NCBI GenBank assembly: GCA_021774435.1
Contig: JAJFJB010000413.1
Location: forward strand, 1-39,070
Length of the DNA stretch: 39,070 nt
Direction of reading: 5' to 3'
Source of the DNA: Alphaproteobacteria bacterium
GTDB lineage: Bacteria; Pseudomonadota; Alphaproteobacteria; UBA8366; GCA-2717185
The translations under genes and the position numbers were made by a program. Shown here in pieces: positions 26,229-34,219 of this stretch; position 1 is the first letter of the stretch; every line of letters begins with the position of its first letter. Under the pieces are notes generated by a model. That model made no database searches and was not told the DNA's origin. It saw only the letters and a list, made by a program, of their open reading frames with translations.

Positions 26229-26846
26229 TCAGGCTGTCGTGTCAACGTGCTCTACATCATCTGGGGACTCGTCCGGCTGACCTTTGGCGACGCCAACCAT
26301 CGCTGGCCGAAGCAGCCGGTCGTGCATGATATATCCCGGTTGCATGAGCTCGACAACCGTTCCTGCCGGCTGACCGGTATTTTCGAGTTCGAACATCGCC
26401 TGATGTTTCTCATAGTCGAACTTTTCGCCAAGTGGCAATATTTGTTGGATCGAATGCTTTTCAAACCCAGCCAACAGCTCTTTTTCGGTCATTTCGACCC
26501 CAACGACGAAATTTTTGACAATTTCATCACTTTCCCGCAGCTCATCCGGCACCGCCGCCAGAGCGCGATACAGATTATCGGCGACATTAAGAAGATCCTT
26601 CGCCAAGCCACTTGCGGCATAACGCAGCGTATCTTCGCGTTCTCGCTCCGTACGCCGACGGATATTTTCCGTTTCCGCCATAAGGCGCAGCATCCGGTCG
26701 TTTGTGGCTGCCAGTTCGGCTTCTAATTCTGCGATCCGCGTCTCGGGAGTCACGTCCTTTTCCGCCACCTCGGCACCAGCCGATTCAACGGTTTCTTCCT
26801 CGATTTCCGACTCTTCTTCGGCTTCGGGCCGTTCTTGTTCCATCAT
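26229..26846 (-). CDS. grpE: Nucleotide exchange factor GrpE
   Basis: GrpE releases ADP from DnaK. The 205-residue protein has an acidic N-terminal tail (EERPEAEEESEIEEE-like, about 3-35) and a long helix (about 35-100) including RLMAETENIRRRTEREREDTLRYA. The C-terminal beta domain contains the family signature region FDYEKHQAMFELE and GTVVELMQPGYIMHDRLLRPAMVGVAK. It starts with ATG ATG at 26846 after a good AAAAAGGA site. It lies 17 bases behind hrcA on the same strand, so hrcA and grpE form an operon separate from dnaK-dnaJ, which has its own promoter. Confidence 0.98.
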   Translation of the reverse strand: MMEQERPEAEEESEIEEETVESAGAEVAEKDVTPETRIAELEAELAATNDRMLRLMAETENIRRRTEREREDTLRYAASGLAKDLLNVADNLYRALAAVPDELRESDEIVKNFVVGVEMTEKELLAGFEKHSIQQILPLGEKFDYEKHQAMFELENTGQPAGTVVELMQPGYIMHDRLLRPAMVGVAKGQPDESPDDVEHVDTTA

Positions 26847-26863
26847 TCCTTTTTCCTCAAGGT

Positions 26864-27901
26864 TCAGCCGATCACGCTACCGACAATCTTTGCCGTGTAG
26901 TCCACCATCGGAATAATGCGTCCATAGTTCATTCGAGCGGGACCAACAACACCAATTGCGCCGACGATCTCTTGGTCGCTGTTGGAGAAGGGCGCGATGA
27001 TCACCGAGCAGCCCGCCAGTGAAAACAACTCATTCTCAGCGCCAATAAATATTTGAACGCCTTCCGCACCGTCGGTTGCCTGTATCAGGCGCAATAAAGC
27101 CTCGTTTGTTTCCAGTTTCTGGAATAAGGAGCGGATCCGCTCAAGGTCCGCCATACCCGTGACATCGTCGAGAAGATTGGCCTGGCCGCGAACGATTAAG
27201 ACGTCTTGGCCCACACTGCCATTAGACCAAGTTGCCAGCCCAGCTTCGACAACGCTTCGGCTCAGCGCATCCAATTCTGCGCGTTCTGCCTCAATTTCCT
27301 GGCGCACCCGTTCTTGTGCCTCCGGTAGCGTGCGCCCAGCGACATGGGCCGAGAAAAAATTACTGGCCTCAATCAAACTCGACGCGGGCATTCCCAGCGG
27401 TAAATCAATGACGCGATTTTCGACAAGGCCATCCTGGCTGACAATGACCACAAGCGCGCGGCCCGGCCCCAAATTGACAAATTCGATGTGCTTCAACGGA
27501 GCATCACGCTTCGGCGCAACGACAAGACCAGCACAATGAGACAAGCCTGACAGCAGCGACGAAGTCTCTTCCAAAACCTGGTTTAAGGTGCGGCCCGTGG
27601 CAGCGCATTGCGCTTCGATATTCTTGCGGTCGGTTTCCGTCAGATTGCCGATTTCAAGAATTCCATCGACGAATAGTTGCAATCCCGCATCCGTCGGCAT
27701 CCGCCCCGCGGATGTATGCGGCGCGTAAAGCAACCCGCTCTCTTCAAGATCCGCCATGACATTGCGGATCGTCGCCGGCGACAGCGCCATGCCGAGCTTA
27801 CGCGACAGCGATCGCGACCCGATCGGTTCGCCGGTCTCGACATAGGCCTCTACGACAAGCCGCAGGACCTCTCTGGAGCGTTCATTTAAATCCGGAGCCA
27901 T
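26864..27901 (-). CDS. hrcA: Heat-inducible transcription repressor HrcA
   Basis: HrcA represses groESL-type operons by binding CIRCE elements. The 345-residue protein begins MAPDLNERSREVLRLVVEAY and has an N-terminal winged-helix domain with SRKLGMALSPATIRNVMADLE (about 35-55). The HrcA core follows, with FVDGILEIG and a C-terminal segment ending near IIPMVDYTAKIVGSVIG. I choose the ATG at 27901 because relatives begin right before LNERSR. An upstream in-frame TTG at 27940 falls on the -35 of a good promoter and is unlikely. No CIRCE element is visible in this window, so its targets lie elsewhere. It is co-transcribed with grpE. Confidence 0.97.
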   Translation of the reverse strand: MAPDLNERSREVLRLVVEAYVETGEPIGSRSLSRKLGMALSPATIRNVMADLEESGLLYAPHTSAGRMPTDAGLQLFVDGILEIGNLTETDRKNIEAQCAATGRTLNQVLEETSSLLSGLSHCAGLVVAPKRDAPLKHIEFVNLGPGRALVVIVSQDGLVENRVIDLPLGMPASSLIEASNFFSAHVAGRTLPEAQERVRQEIEAERAELDALSRSVVEAGLATWSNGSVGQDVLIVRGQANLLDDVTGMADLERIRSLFQKLETNEALLRLIQATDGAEGVQIFIGAENELFSLAGCSVIIAPFSNSDQEIVGAIGVVGPARMNYGRIIPMVDYTAKIVGSVIG

Positions 27902-27911
27902 AGTGCTGCGG

Positions 27912-27940
27912 AATGTAGTAACGCCCCTGCAAAGCGTCAA
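27912..27940 (-). promoter_or_regulatory. Housekeeping promoter for hrcA-grpE
   Basis: Minus-strand TTGACG (27940-27935), a 17-base spacer, and TACATT (27917-27912) form a good sigma-70-like promoter. The -10 ends only ten bases before the hrcA ATG at 27901, so the predicted transcription start is two to four bases from the start codon. Confidence 0.65.
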
Positions 27941-27961
27941 TGAGTGCGCGCTGCCGTAATT

Positions 27962-28192
27962 TCACGGCGCATGCCGCTTGAGGAACGCGACAACCTGCTC
28001 GCGCTGGGTATCGATATGCGCGGGACTCTTCCAATCGTTCAGACATTCCGCTCCCGGCAATATCGCCGCAAGCTCTTGCCCGACCACGGCTGGATGCGGC
28101 GTATCGTCGCCGGGGGCAAACAACAAAATCAGATCGCGTAACCCGTATTCCTCGTAATGAATTTCCGCGCCGTCACGCTGTAATATCGGCAT
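27962..28192 (-). pseudogene. Alpha/beta-hydrolase remnant with large internal deletion
   Basis: The 76-residue reading frame has the beginning of an alpha/beta hydrolase (MPILQRDGAEIHYEEYG then LILLFAPG) joined directly to what looks like the end of the same kind of protein (GDDTPHPAVVGQELAAILP, NDWKSP, then a final helix VVAFLKRHAP). The whole middle, including the nucleophile elbow and the oxyanion region after the FAPG loop, is missing. Intact relatives are roughly 250-270 residues. The junction is in frame, so a short protein could still be made. It lies between hrcA and rph and cannot be a working hydrolase because the catalytic Ser region is absent. The start at 28192 is chosen because the family begins at MPxLxRDG. 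Confidence 0.65.
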
Positions 28193-28319
28193 GCTCGCCA
28201 CTCTAATTTGATCGCTGCTCCTGATGTTAGCCCATTCAGAAGGATAAGACGATCCGCTGGACAGCAGCACCAACAACGACTAGCGTCCGCGCCAATCCAT
28301 ATGAATGAGGAAACACATC

Positions 28320-29033
28320 ATGAAGCGACCATCGGGCCGCGCGCTAGACGCATTGCGCGACGTCAGTCTTGAAACCGACGTTTCGAAGTATGCGGAAGGC
28401 TCGTGTTTGGCGAAATTCGGCGAAACTCACGTTTTGTGCACCGCCAGCATCGAAGACAGCGTACCGCCGTTTCTCAGAAATACGGGACGGGGCTGGGTTA
28501 CGGCGGAGTACGGTATGCTGCCACGCTCGACCGAGACCCGGATAAGCCGACGCCGCGCGGCGGAATCCGGCCGCACCCAGGAGATACAGCGTCTGATCGG
28601 GCGTAGTCTTCGCGCGATTACGCGCCTCGACGGATTTGGCGAGCGGCAAATCCGGATCGATTGCGACGTGCTGCAAGCCGATGGCGGCACGCGCACCGCT
28701 TCGATTACGGGCGGCTATGTCGCACTGCACCTTGCTTTCCAGCACATGCTTTCGATCGATGCGATCAAGGAAATTCCGTTTTCCAATTCTGTTGCCGCAA
28801 TTTCCTGTGGCTTGTGGGAGGGCGATGCCGTGCTCGACCTTGACTATGCGGAAGATTCGACGGCCCAAGCCGATGCCAACTTCGTTTTCACCGGCTCGGG
28901 CGGCATCGTCGAAGTTCAGGGAACCGCCGAAGGGGACCCGTTTTCCCATGATGAATTTTTTGCCCTGATGGAATTGGCGAAAAAAGGCGTCGATGAACTG
29001 GGCGTTCTGCAGAATGCGGCCTTGGGCTTATAG
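28320..29033 (+). CDS. rph: Ribonuclease PH
   Basis: RNase PH is the phosphate-dependent 3'-5' exoribonuclease that trims tRNA precursors. The 237-residue protein starts [18 protein letters not shown] and shows the conserved RNase PH features [49 protein letters not shown] and [17 protein letters not shown]. Length is typical. The ATG at 28320 follows GAGGAAA with normal spacing; an earlier in-frame ATG at 28305 would include that ribosome site in the coding region and is rejected. It begins a plus-strand run with rdgB (26-base gap) and hemW, a gene order common in alphaproteobacteria next to hrcA. Confidence 0.98.
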   Translation: MKRPSGRALDALRDVSLETDVSKYAEGSCLAKFGETHVLCTASIEDSVPPFLRNTGRGWVTAEYGMLPRSTETRISRRRAAESGRTQEIQRLIGRSLRAITRLDGFGERQIRIDCDVLQADGGTRTASITGGYVALHLAFQHMLSIDAIKEIPFSNSVAAISCGLWEGDAVLDLDYAEDSTAQADANFVFTGSGGIVEVQGTAEGDPFSHDEFFALMELAKKGVDELGVLQNAALGL

Positions 29034-29059
29034 GCCTTCGCGGGCGGAAGAAGAGCAGG

Positions 29060-29662
29060 ATGACGCGTCAATTCAAGGAAGACCGACTGGTCGTCGCAAG
29101 TCACAACCCGGGCAAAGTTCGGGAAATTGCCGACTTGTTAAGCCCGTTCGGCATTGCGTTGGTTTCCGCAGCGGAACTTGGACTGCCGGAGCCTATCGAA
29201 GACGGTCTGACCTTCCAGGCAAATGCGATAATCAAGGCGAAAGCAGCAGCCGAACAGGCAAACTTGCCAGCCCTGTCAGACGATTCCGGCCTCGCCGTAA
29301 CGGCTCTCAATGGCGAACCCGGCATCTATTCCGCCCGCTGGGCCGGCCCCGAAAAAGACTTTCAGCATGCCATGCAGCGAATTGAGAACGAACTCACCGG
29401 AAAATCAGATCGCAACGCCACATTTGTATGCGCCTTGGCACTGGCTTGGCCCGACGATCATATAGAAGTTTTTGAAGGGACCGTCGCCGGAGCACTGGTC
29501 TGGCCACCGCGAGGCGGCCGCGGATTCGGCTATGACCCCATGTTCCTGCCGACAGGTTACGACGAAACGTTTGGCGAGATGGCGCCAGATCACAAGCATA
29601 AAATCAGCCACCGCGCGGATGCGTTCCGGCAACTCGTTGCTAGCTGTTTTTCCAAGACCTAG
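29060..29662 (+). CDS. rdgB: XTP/dITP pyrophosphatase (RdgB/HAM1 family)
   Basis: This enzyme hydrolyses non-canonical purine triphosphates (ITP, dITP, XTP) to monophosphates, cleaning the nucleotide pool. The 200-residue protein has the family N-terminus [17 protein letters not shown], the central ADDSGL-type loop read as [19 protein letters not shown], and the C-terminal [22 protein letters not shown] and [11 protein letters not shown] motifs. All expected motifs are present. It sits between rph and hemW; the hemW start follows its stop after four bases, indicating an operon. Confidence 0.98.
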   Translation: MTRQFKEDRLVVASHNPGKVREIADLLSPFGIALVSAAELGLPEPIEDGLTFQANAIIKAKAAAEQANLPALSDDSGLAVTALNGEPGIYSARWAGPEKDFQHAMQRIENELTGKSDRNATFVCALALAWPDDHIEVFEGTVAGALVWPPRGGRGFGYDPMFLPTGYDETFGEMAPDHKHKISHRADAFRQLVASCFSKT

Positions 29663-29666
29663 GCCA

Positions 29667-30839
29667 ATGGCACCGACCCAGGCAACAACCCCGACCGCGT
29701 TTGCCCTGTATATTCACTGGCCATTCTGTTTGTCGAAATGTCCCTATTGCGACTTCAATAGCCATGTCCGGGAAAATATTGACGAGGCGCGCTGGTGCGC
29801 GGCCTTGCTGCGCGAACTCGAGGGTATTGCCGAACAAACCCGCGGGCGGGAAATCGCCAGCGTGTTTTTCGGTGGTGGAACGCCCTCCCTCATGGCGCCA
29901 TCCACGGTGGCGGCCTTGCTCGATAAGATTGCCGCTATCTGGTCGGTTGCGCACGACGTAGAAATTACTCTTGAGGCCAACCCGACATCCGTCGAGCGGC
30001 AAAGACTTTCTGATATTCGCAGCGCGGGCGTCAACCGGGTCTCGCTTGGCGTGCAAGCTCTTGACGACGAGGCGCTTTCTTTCCTCGGACGAGGCCACAG
30101 CGTGAAGGAAGCTCTGGCTGCCGTCGCGGAGGCGGCTCGCCTATTCGATCGCTTTACGTTCGATCTTATCTATGGCCGCCCGGACCAAAGGATCGTGGAT
30201 TGGGAGGAAGAGCTGCAACGCGCCTTGTCATACGCTGGCGATCATTTGTCCGTATATCAGCTCACACTGGAACAGGGCACGCCGTTTCACGCGCTTTGGC
30301 GGCGCGGCAAGCTGAGCCCACTGGCTGAAGACGCCGCCGCCGATTTGTATGACGTCACGCAGCAAATCCTGGAAGATACGGGAATGCCAGCCTATGAAAT
30401 ATCGAACCATGCCGCTCCCGGTGCGGAAAGCCGTCATAATCTGATGTATTGGCGCTACGAAGACTACGCGGGTATCGGACCAGGTGCGCACGGACGTCTC
30501 ACGCACGCAGGGAATAAAACAGCGACGCAACGAATACGCAGTCCGGAGGCTTGGCTGGCACAAGTCGAAGCTTGCGGTGTAGGTACCGAGCCTGGGGAGA
30601 ATTTATCAACAGAAACGCAAATCGCGGAAGCCGTGTTGATGGGTTTGCGCCTAGCCGAAGGAATTTCGGAATCTCGCATTCGGTCAATATGCGGCGAGAG
30701 TTTCGACTCCTTGTTTGATCGGTCCCGGCTGGTTTCCCTGATTGATAACGATTACATCGTGCGGTCCGCGGACAGGATTAAAACAACACCAGCAGGACGA
30801 ATGCGCCTCGACGCTGTTATCGCACATCTTTTAAATTAG
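29667..30839 (+). CDS. hemW: Heme chaperone HemW (radical SAM, HemN-like)
   Basis: HemW is a radical-SAM-fold protein that binds heme and helps insert it into respiratory proteins. It was long annotated as oxygen-independent coproporphyrinogen oxidase. The 390-residue protein has the [4Fe-4S] motif CLSKCPYC (Cys21, Cys25, Cys28) right after YIHWPF. GGGTPSLM, LEANPTS, RVSLGVQALDD, DLIYGRP and the C-terminal HNLMYW segment follow. It lacks the longer N-terminal extension and the extra Cys usual in true HemN enzymes. The ATG at 29667 is chosen; upstream in-frame codons lie inside rdgB. Its stop is 13 bases from the convergent lipoprotein gene. Confidence 0.95.
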   Translation: MAPTQATTPTAFALYIHWPFCLSKCPYCDFNSHVRENIDEARWCAALLRELEGIAEQTRGREIASVFFGGGTPSLMAPSTVAALLDKIAAIWSVAHDVEITLEANPTSVERQRLSDIRSAGVNRVSLGVQALDDEALSFLGRGHSVKEALAAVAEAARLFDRFTFDLIYGRPDQRIVDWEEELQRALSYAGDHLSVYQLTLEQGTPFHALWRRGKLSPLAEDAAADLYDVTQQILEDTGMPAYEISNHAAPGAESRHNLMYWRYEDYAGIGPGAHGRLTHAGNKTATQRIRSPEAWLAQVEACGVGTEPGENLSTETQIAEAVLMGLRLAEGISESRIRSICGESFDSLFDRSRLVSLIDNDYIVRSADRIKTTPAGRMRLDAVIAHLLN

Positions 30840-30858
30840 TGAATTAAATCCACTAATT
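30834..30858. repeat. Small inverted repeat across the convergent hemW and lipoprotein stops
   Basis: AATTAGTG and CACTAATT form a perfect 8-base stem with a 9-base loop. Both stop codons (TAG on each strand) lie inside the arms. The stem is A+T-rich and no clean T run follows on either side, so it may be only a weak bidirectional terminator. Confidence 0.4.
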
Positions 30859-32286
30859 CGTCACTTCGGCGAAATTTTGCGGTGCAGACCGACGCTCTGA
30901 CACGCCCTTTCGCGTCACTTCATGAATCGTGAACGCGCGTTCCGCAATACCCTCGGGCATAAGGCGGAAGATGCCGTCCACACCGAGAAATCCATTTTCA
31001 TCGGTGAGCGCCGTCAACGAATAATCCGGGCCGTTTTCACTTTGGGCCAAAACAACGGCTAGCGCGGTCGCATCATAAGCCAATGTCGCCAACCGCGGCG
31101 GGGGACGACCGAACGCCTTGCGGAACCGTTCGCCAAACCGTTCGCGTTCTTCGGTAGGCGATCCGGCAAACCACGCGCCGATCAATGCCGGCTCAGAGCC
31201 AAGGTTCGGAATCAAATCCCATGACCGCAGCCCGAGGAGCCGAACGGCCGGCTGATCGACATCGTAGTAGGACAGCAATGAAGACAAGGTGCGAAGCCGT
31301 TCACCTCCTTCGGGAATGAGCACCGCGTCATAAGGCAATGCCCCGATCGTATCCAGCTTCTCAAGCCGGCGCAGCGCCTGAATGGCGACTTCGTCGCCTT
31401 TTTCCGTCAGCGCCTTGCGTTGCGCCAACAAGGCTTGATGCCGGGTGGTGTAGTTGGCGAACGCCTTAACTTCGCCGGTCAGATCCGGAGCGGCCGGATC
31501 GTAATACATCGTCCGCACGATCTCGCCGCCCGCCCTTTGCGTAACGCCCTGGGCGGCCTCAACGACAGCTTTTCCGTAATCGTCGCTAGGCGCCAGTATG
31601 GCAAGTCGGGACAAACCCTCCGTGAGCGCATATCCAACGACGGCTCTGACCTGCTGGCGCGGGACGAAGCCGAGTATGAAAACGCCGTTGCCTGCAACCT
31701 CACGCGAATTCGAAAACGCGACAATGGGAAGGCCAACCTGACGGGCAATCGGCGCGGCCGCATTCACCGCCTTTGCATGCAATGGCCCTAGAATTAACTG
31801 GGCGCGCTTCTTTATCGCTTCCGCGGCCGCCCTTTCCGCACCCGCCGCGGTACCGCCTGTATCAAACGGCATCAGCGTAAAATTCTTGTTGGCCAGCTCG
31901 AACATCGAAAGCTGCGCGGCGTCCAGCATCGCCTCGCCTAATGGCGCACTCGGCCCGCTAAGCGGCAACAAAAGCGCAACCCTGGCTTCCTGCGGCGGTA
32001 ATGGCCGGGTTGGCGAGATCGGATCCTGTGTTGAGAGCGCAGCAGGAGCCCCAGCCGGTTTTGCCGGGGTAGATTTGGCCGCTTCAACTGCTGGTTTGGA
32101 GGCAGCAGGTTCAGTTTTCGGTACTTGCGCTTTCGGTTCGAATTTGCGGAATTCAGGTTGTTCTCTTACCGTGTTTTGAACACAGCCAGCGATGCAAAAC
32201 AAAAAGATCGCGGCGACCTTAAAAAATCGCGGCAATACTGACGGTTGGAAGGAATCCACCCGACAGTGTGAAAACCTGTTATTCAT
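30853..32286 (-). CDS. LpoA-like penicillin-binding protein activator lipoprotein
   Basis: This protein (477 residues from the chosen start) is an outer-membrane-type lipoprotein of the family of LpoA C-terminal domains, which share the type 1 periplasmic-binding fold and activate penicillin-binding proteins in gamma-proteobacteria. The signal region FFKVAAIFLFCIAGC has a lipobox with Cys35. A Pro/Ala/Lys-rich linker (about 50-100) follows. The periplasmic-binding domain then starts at RVALLLPLSGPSAPLGEAMLDAAQLS and continues with QLILGPLHAKAVNAAAPIA. The ATG at 32286 gives a standard signal peptide; an ATG at 32322 is possible. It is divergent from rsmI, the same arrangement as in E. coli. 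Activation of a PBP here is inferred from family and context. Confidence 0.85.
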   Translation of the reverse strand: MNNRFSHCRVDSFQPSVLPRFFKVAAIFLFCIAGCVQNTVREQPEFRKFEPKAQVPKTEPAASKPAVEAAKSTPAKPAGAPAALSTQDPISPTRPLPPQEARVALLLPLSGPSAPLGEAMLDAAQLSMFELANKNFTLMPFDTGGTAAGAERAAAEAIKKRAQLILGPLHAKAVNAAAPIARQVGLPIVAFSNSREVAGNGVFILGFVPRQQVRAVVGYALTEGLSRLAILAPSDDYGKAVVEAAQGVTQRAGGEIVRTMYYDPAAPDLTGEVKAFANYTTRHQALLAQRKALTEKGDEVAIQALRRLEKLDTIGALPYDAVLIPEGGERLRTLSSLLSYYDVDQPAVRLLGLRSWDLIPNLGSEPALIGAWFAGSPTEERERFGERFRKAFGRPPPRLATLAYDATALAVVLAQSENGPDYSLTALTDENGFLGVDGIFRLMPEGIAERAFTIHEVTRKGVSERRSAPQNFAEVTN

Positions 32287-32320
32287 CACCGCCTCGGGCC
32301 TCGCTGACAGGTTTGAGTGC

Positions 32321-33190
32321 ATGACGCAGGACACTAGTGAGCCATTGAAAATAAGTAAACCGACGCCGGGCCTATACATTGTCGCAACGCCCATCGGCAA
32401 CCTTCGTGATATCACGTTGCGCGCGATTGACACGCTTGCCGCCGCCGATGTTATCGCGTGCGAAGATACACGGGTCACCGCGAAACTTCTATCCGCCCAC
32501 GAAATACCAACCGCAACACTTCCATATCACGAGCACAATGCGGCAAAAATGCGACCGATCTTGTTGCAACGGCTGCAAAAGGGCGAGATCGTCGCGCTGG
32601 TCAGTGACGCGGGGACGCCGCTGATATCGGACCCCGGATTTAAGCTTGTCCGCGATGCGATCAAAAATGATGTTCCCGTGACACCAATCCCGGGCGCGAG
32701 CGCCCCTTTGACCGCCTTGGCGGCTGCGGGCTTACCGACGGATCAGTTTCTGTTTGCCGGGTTCTTACCCGCGCGAGCGGCGCAACGGCGCGGTATTTTG
32801 CAGACGCTCACATCGATATCGACGACATTGGTGTTTTTCGAATCACCACACAGGCTCGTCGCGTGTCTCTCCGACATGAGCAATGTATTAGGGCCCCGGC
32901 AGGCCGTAATCGCACGCGAGCTGACAAAGCGTTACGAAGAATTCCGCCGCGGAGCGCTTGACAAACTCGCCGCCCATTATGAAGAAACCGGCAACCCCAA
33001 GGGTGAAATCGTCATCGTTATCGCGCCGCCGGCCGAAATCGAGACTGCGCCGGAGGACATCGATAGTCTTTTGCGGCAGGCACTTGTTAGCATGAGCGTC
33101 CGCGATGCCGCCGCGACAGTCAGTACCGCGGCCAACAGGCCGCGCCGCGAAGTCTATGCCCGTGCTCTTGAAATCGATGGCGAGGAATGA
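32321..33190 (+). CDS. rsmI: 16S rRNA (cytidine-1402 2'-O) methyltransferase RsmI
   Basis: RsmI methylates the ribose of C1402 in the ribosomal decoding centre using SAM. The 289-residue protein has the tetrapyrrole-methylase-like fold with the family signature GLYIVATPIGNLRDITLRAI, ACEDTRVTAKLL, LVSDAGTPLISDPGF, PIPGASAPLTALAAAGLPTDQFLFAGFLP and REIAREL-like ARELTKRYEEF. The ATG at 32321 is chosen because the conserved part begins shortly after. An in-frame start at 32192 would run antisense through the lipoprotein signal peptide and is unlikely. It is followed by yraN after three bases. Confidence 0.97.
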   Translation: MTQDTSEPLKISKPTPGLYIVATPIGNLRDITLRAIDTLAAADVIACEDTRVTAKLLSAHEIPTATLPYHEHNAAKMRPILLQRLQKGEIVALVSDAGTPLISDPGFKLVRDAIKNDVPVTPIPGASAPLTALAAAGLPTDQFLFAGFLPARAAQRRGILQTLTSISTTLVFFESPHRLVACLSDMSNVLGPRQAVIARELTKRYEEFRRGALDKLAAHYEETGNPKGEIVIVIAPPAEIETAPEDIDSLLRQALVSMSVRDAAATVSTAANRPRREVYARALEIDGEE

Positions 33191-33193
33191 TCG

Positions 33194-33568
33194 ATGGCGC
33201 CATCCGCCAAGCGGAAGAGAGCGTGGCAGCGCGGACGGACCGCAGAACGCATCTGTGTGTTTTGGCTAATTTGTCTCGGGTACCGGATCGTGTCACAGCG
33301 GCTCAGAACGCCGGTTGGAGAAATCGATATCGTCGCCCGCCGAGGAAAAACGCTTGCCATTATTGAAGTCAAAGCTCGGTCAGACAAGGCGAAGGCACTC
33401 GGCTCCATTTCACCCCGTCAACGTAAACGGCTGCAGCGCGCGGTGCAGTGGCTCATTGCCAGCCGCCCCGATCTTTCATCCCTTTCTATCCGTTTCGACG
33501 TCATTGCCATCGTCCCCTGGCGTCTGCCGGCTCGCGTAATTGACGCTTGGCGACCGGAAGCGGACTAG
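33194..33568 (+). CDS. yraN: YraN family (UPF0102) endonuclease-like protein
   Basis: The 124-residue protein matches the UPF0102/YraN family, small proteins with a restriction-endonuclease-like core and no settled role. It shows the GRTAERICVFWLICLGYRIV start of the fold, then GEIDIVARRGKTLAIIEVKAR, which contains the predicted metal residues Glu and Asp in GEID and the Glu/Lys of EVK. It starts three bases after the rsmI stop and is probably translated together with it. The rsmI-yraN pairing is widely conserved. Confidence 0.92.
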   Translation: MAPSAKRKRAWQRGRTAERICVFWLICLGYRIVSQRLRTPVGEIDIVARRGKTLAIIEVKARSDKAKALGSISPRQRKRLQRAVQWLIASRPDLSSLSIRFDVIAIVPWRLPARVIDAWRPEAD

Positions 33569-33581
33569 GTAGAAGAGGGTC

Positions 33582-34208
33582 ATGAAAGTGCAACACGACA
33601 CTGACGGGTTCCGGGTTGGACCATGGCGACGTTGGGCGCCCCGCACTGCGGCATTGGTGCTGGTAATAAGTCTTTCCGGGTGTGTCGGCGTCGCGGTGGG
33701 CGCCGGCGCGACGGCCGGCACCGCGGCGATGCAGGAACGTGGGTTTGGTGGTGCCGTTGATGACACCGTTATACATGGTAAAATCACCCACGCTTACTTG
33801 GAAAACGACGTCGCTTTCAAACTTGTCGCCGTCAAAGTCCATGAAGGCCGTGTCTTGCTGACCGGAACCGTCCCCAAACCAGACGACCGCGTTGCCGCCG
33901 TGCGACACGCCTGGAGCGTCGACGGCGTAACATCGGTAATCAATGAAATTTCGGTCAGCGACGATAGCGGCGTTCTAGACCTTGCGCGCGACAAATGGGT
34001 AAACGCGCAGCTTCGGCTCAAAATCACCTTCGACGGAAATATCAAAGCAATCAATTATGCAATCGATACCGTCAACGGCACCGTCTACCTGATGGGAATT
34101 GCGCAGAGCAATGAAGAGCTTGCCCTCGTGCGCAATCACGCCCGGAGCATTGAATATGTGCGCCGCGTGATTAGCCATGTCCGCGTAAAAGAATCCACGA
34201 CCAGCTAG
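33582..34208 (+). CDS. Double-BON-domain lipoprotein (DolP/YraP-like)
   Basis: This 208-residue protein has a twin-arginine-like stretch but more likely an Sec lipoprotein signal: VLVISLSGC ends a hydrophobic segment with a lipobox Cys near residue 34. Two BON domains follow, the first about 63-130 (ITHAYLENDVAFKLVAVKVHEGRVLLTGTV) and the second about 140-205 (AQLRLKITFDGNIKAINYAIDT then VYLMGIAQSNEEL). This is the architecture of DolP/YraP, an outer-membrane lipoprotein that supports envelope integrity in E. coli. The neighbours rsmI, yraN and the LpoA-like gene reproduce the E. coli yraL-yraM-yraN-yraP neighbourhood, which strengthens the call. Confidence 0.9.
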   Translation: MKVQHDTDGFRVGPWRRWAPRTAALVLVISLSGCVGVAVGAGATAGTAAMQERGFGGAVDDTVIHGKITHAYLENDVAFKLVAVKVHEGRVLLTGTVPKPDDRVAAVRHAWSVDGVTSVINEISVSDDSGVLDLARDKWVNAQLRLKITFDGNIKAINYAIDTVNGTVYLMGIAQSNEELALVRNHARSIEYVRRVISHVRVKESTTS

Positions 34209-34219
34209 GCACGGGCATC

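Noticed and set aside
26847..28320. A CIRCE operator expected near hrcA
   Set aside because: I searched by eye for the 9-9-9 TTAGCACTC/GAGTGCTAA pattern around hrcA, grpE and dnaK and found none.
29472..29666. A 65-residue N-terminal extension of hemW
   Set aside because: This part overlaps rdgB in another frame and the conserved HemW sequence begins just after the ATG at 29667.
32192..32320. An extended rsmI start at 32192
   Set aside because: It would be antisense to the lipoprotein signal peptide and adds residues that do not resemble RsmI.
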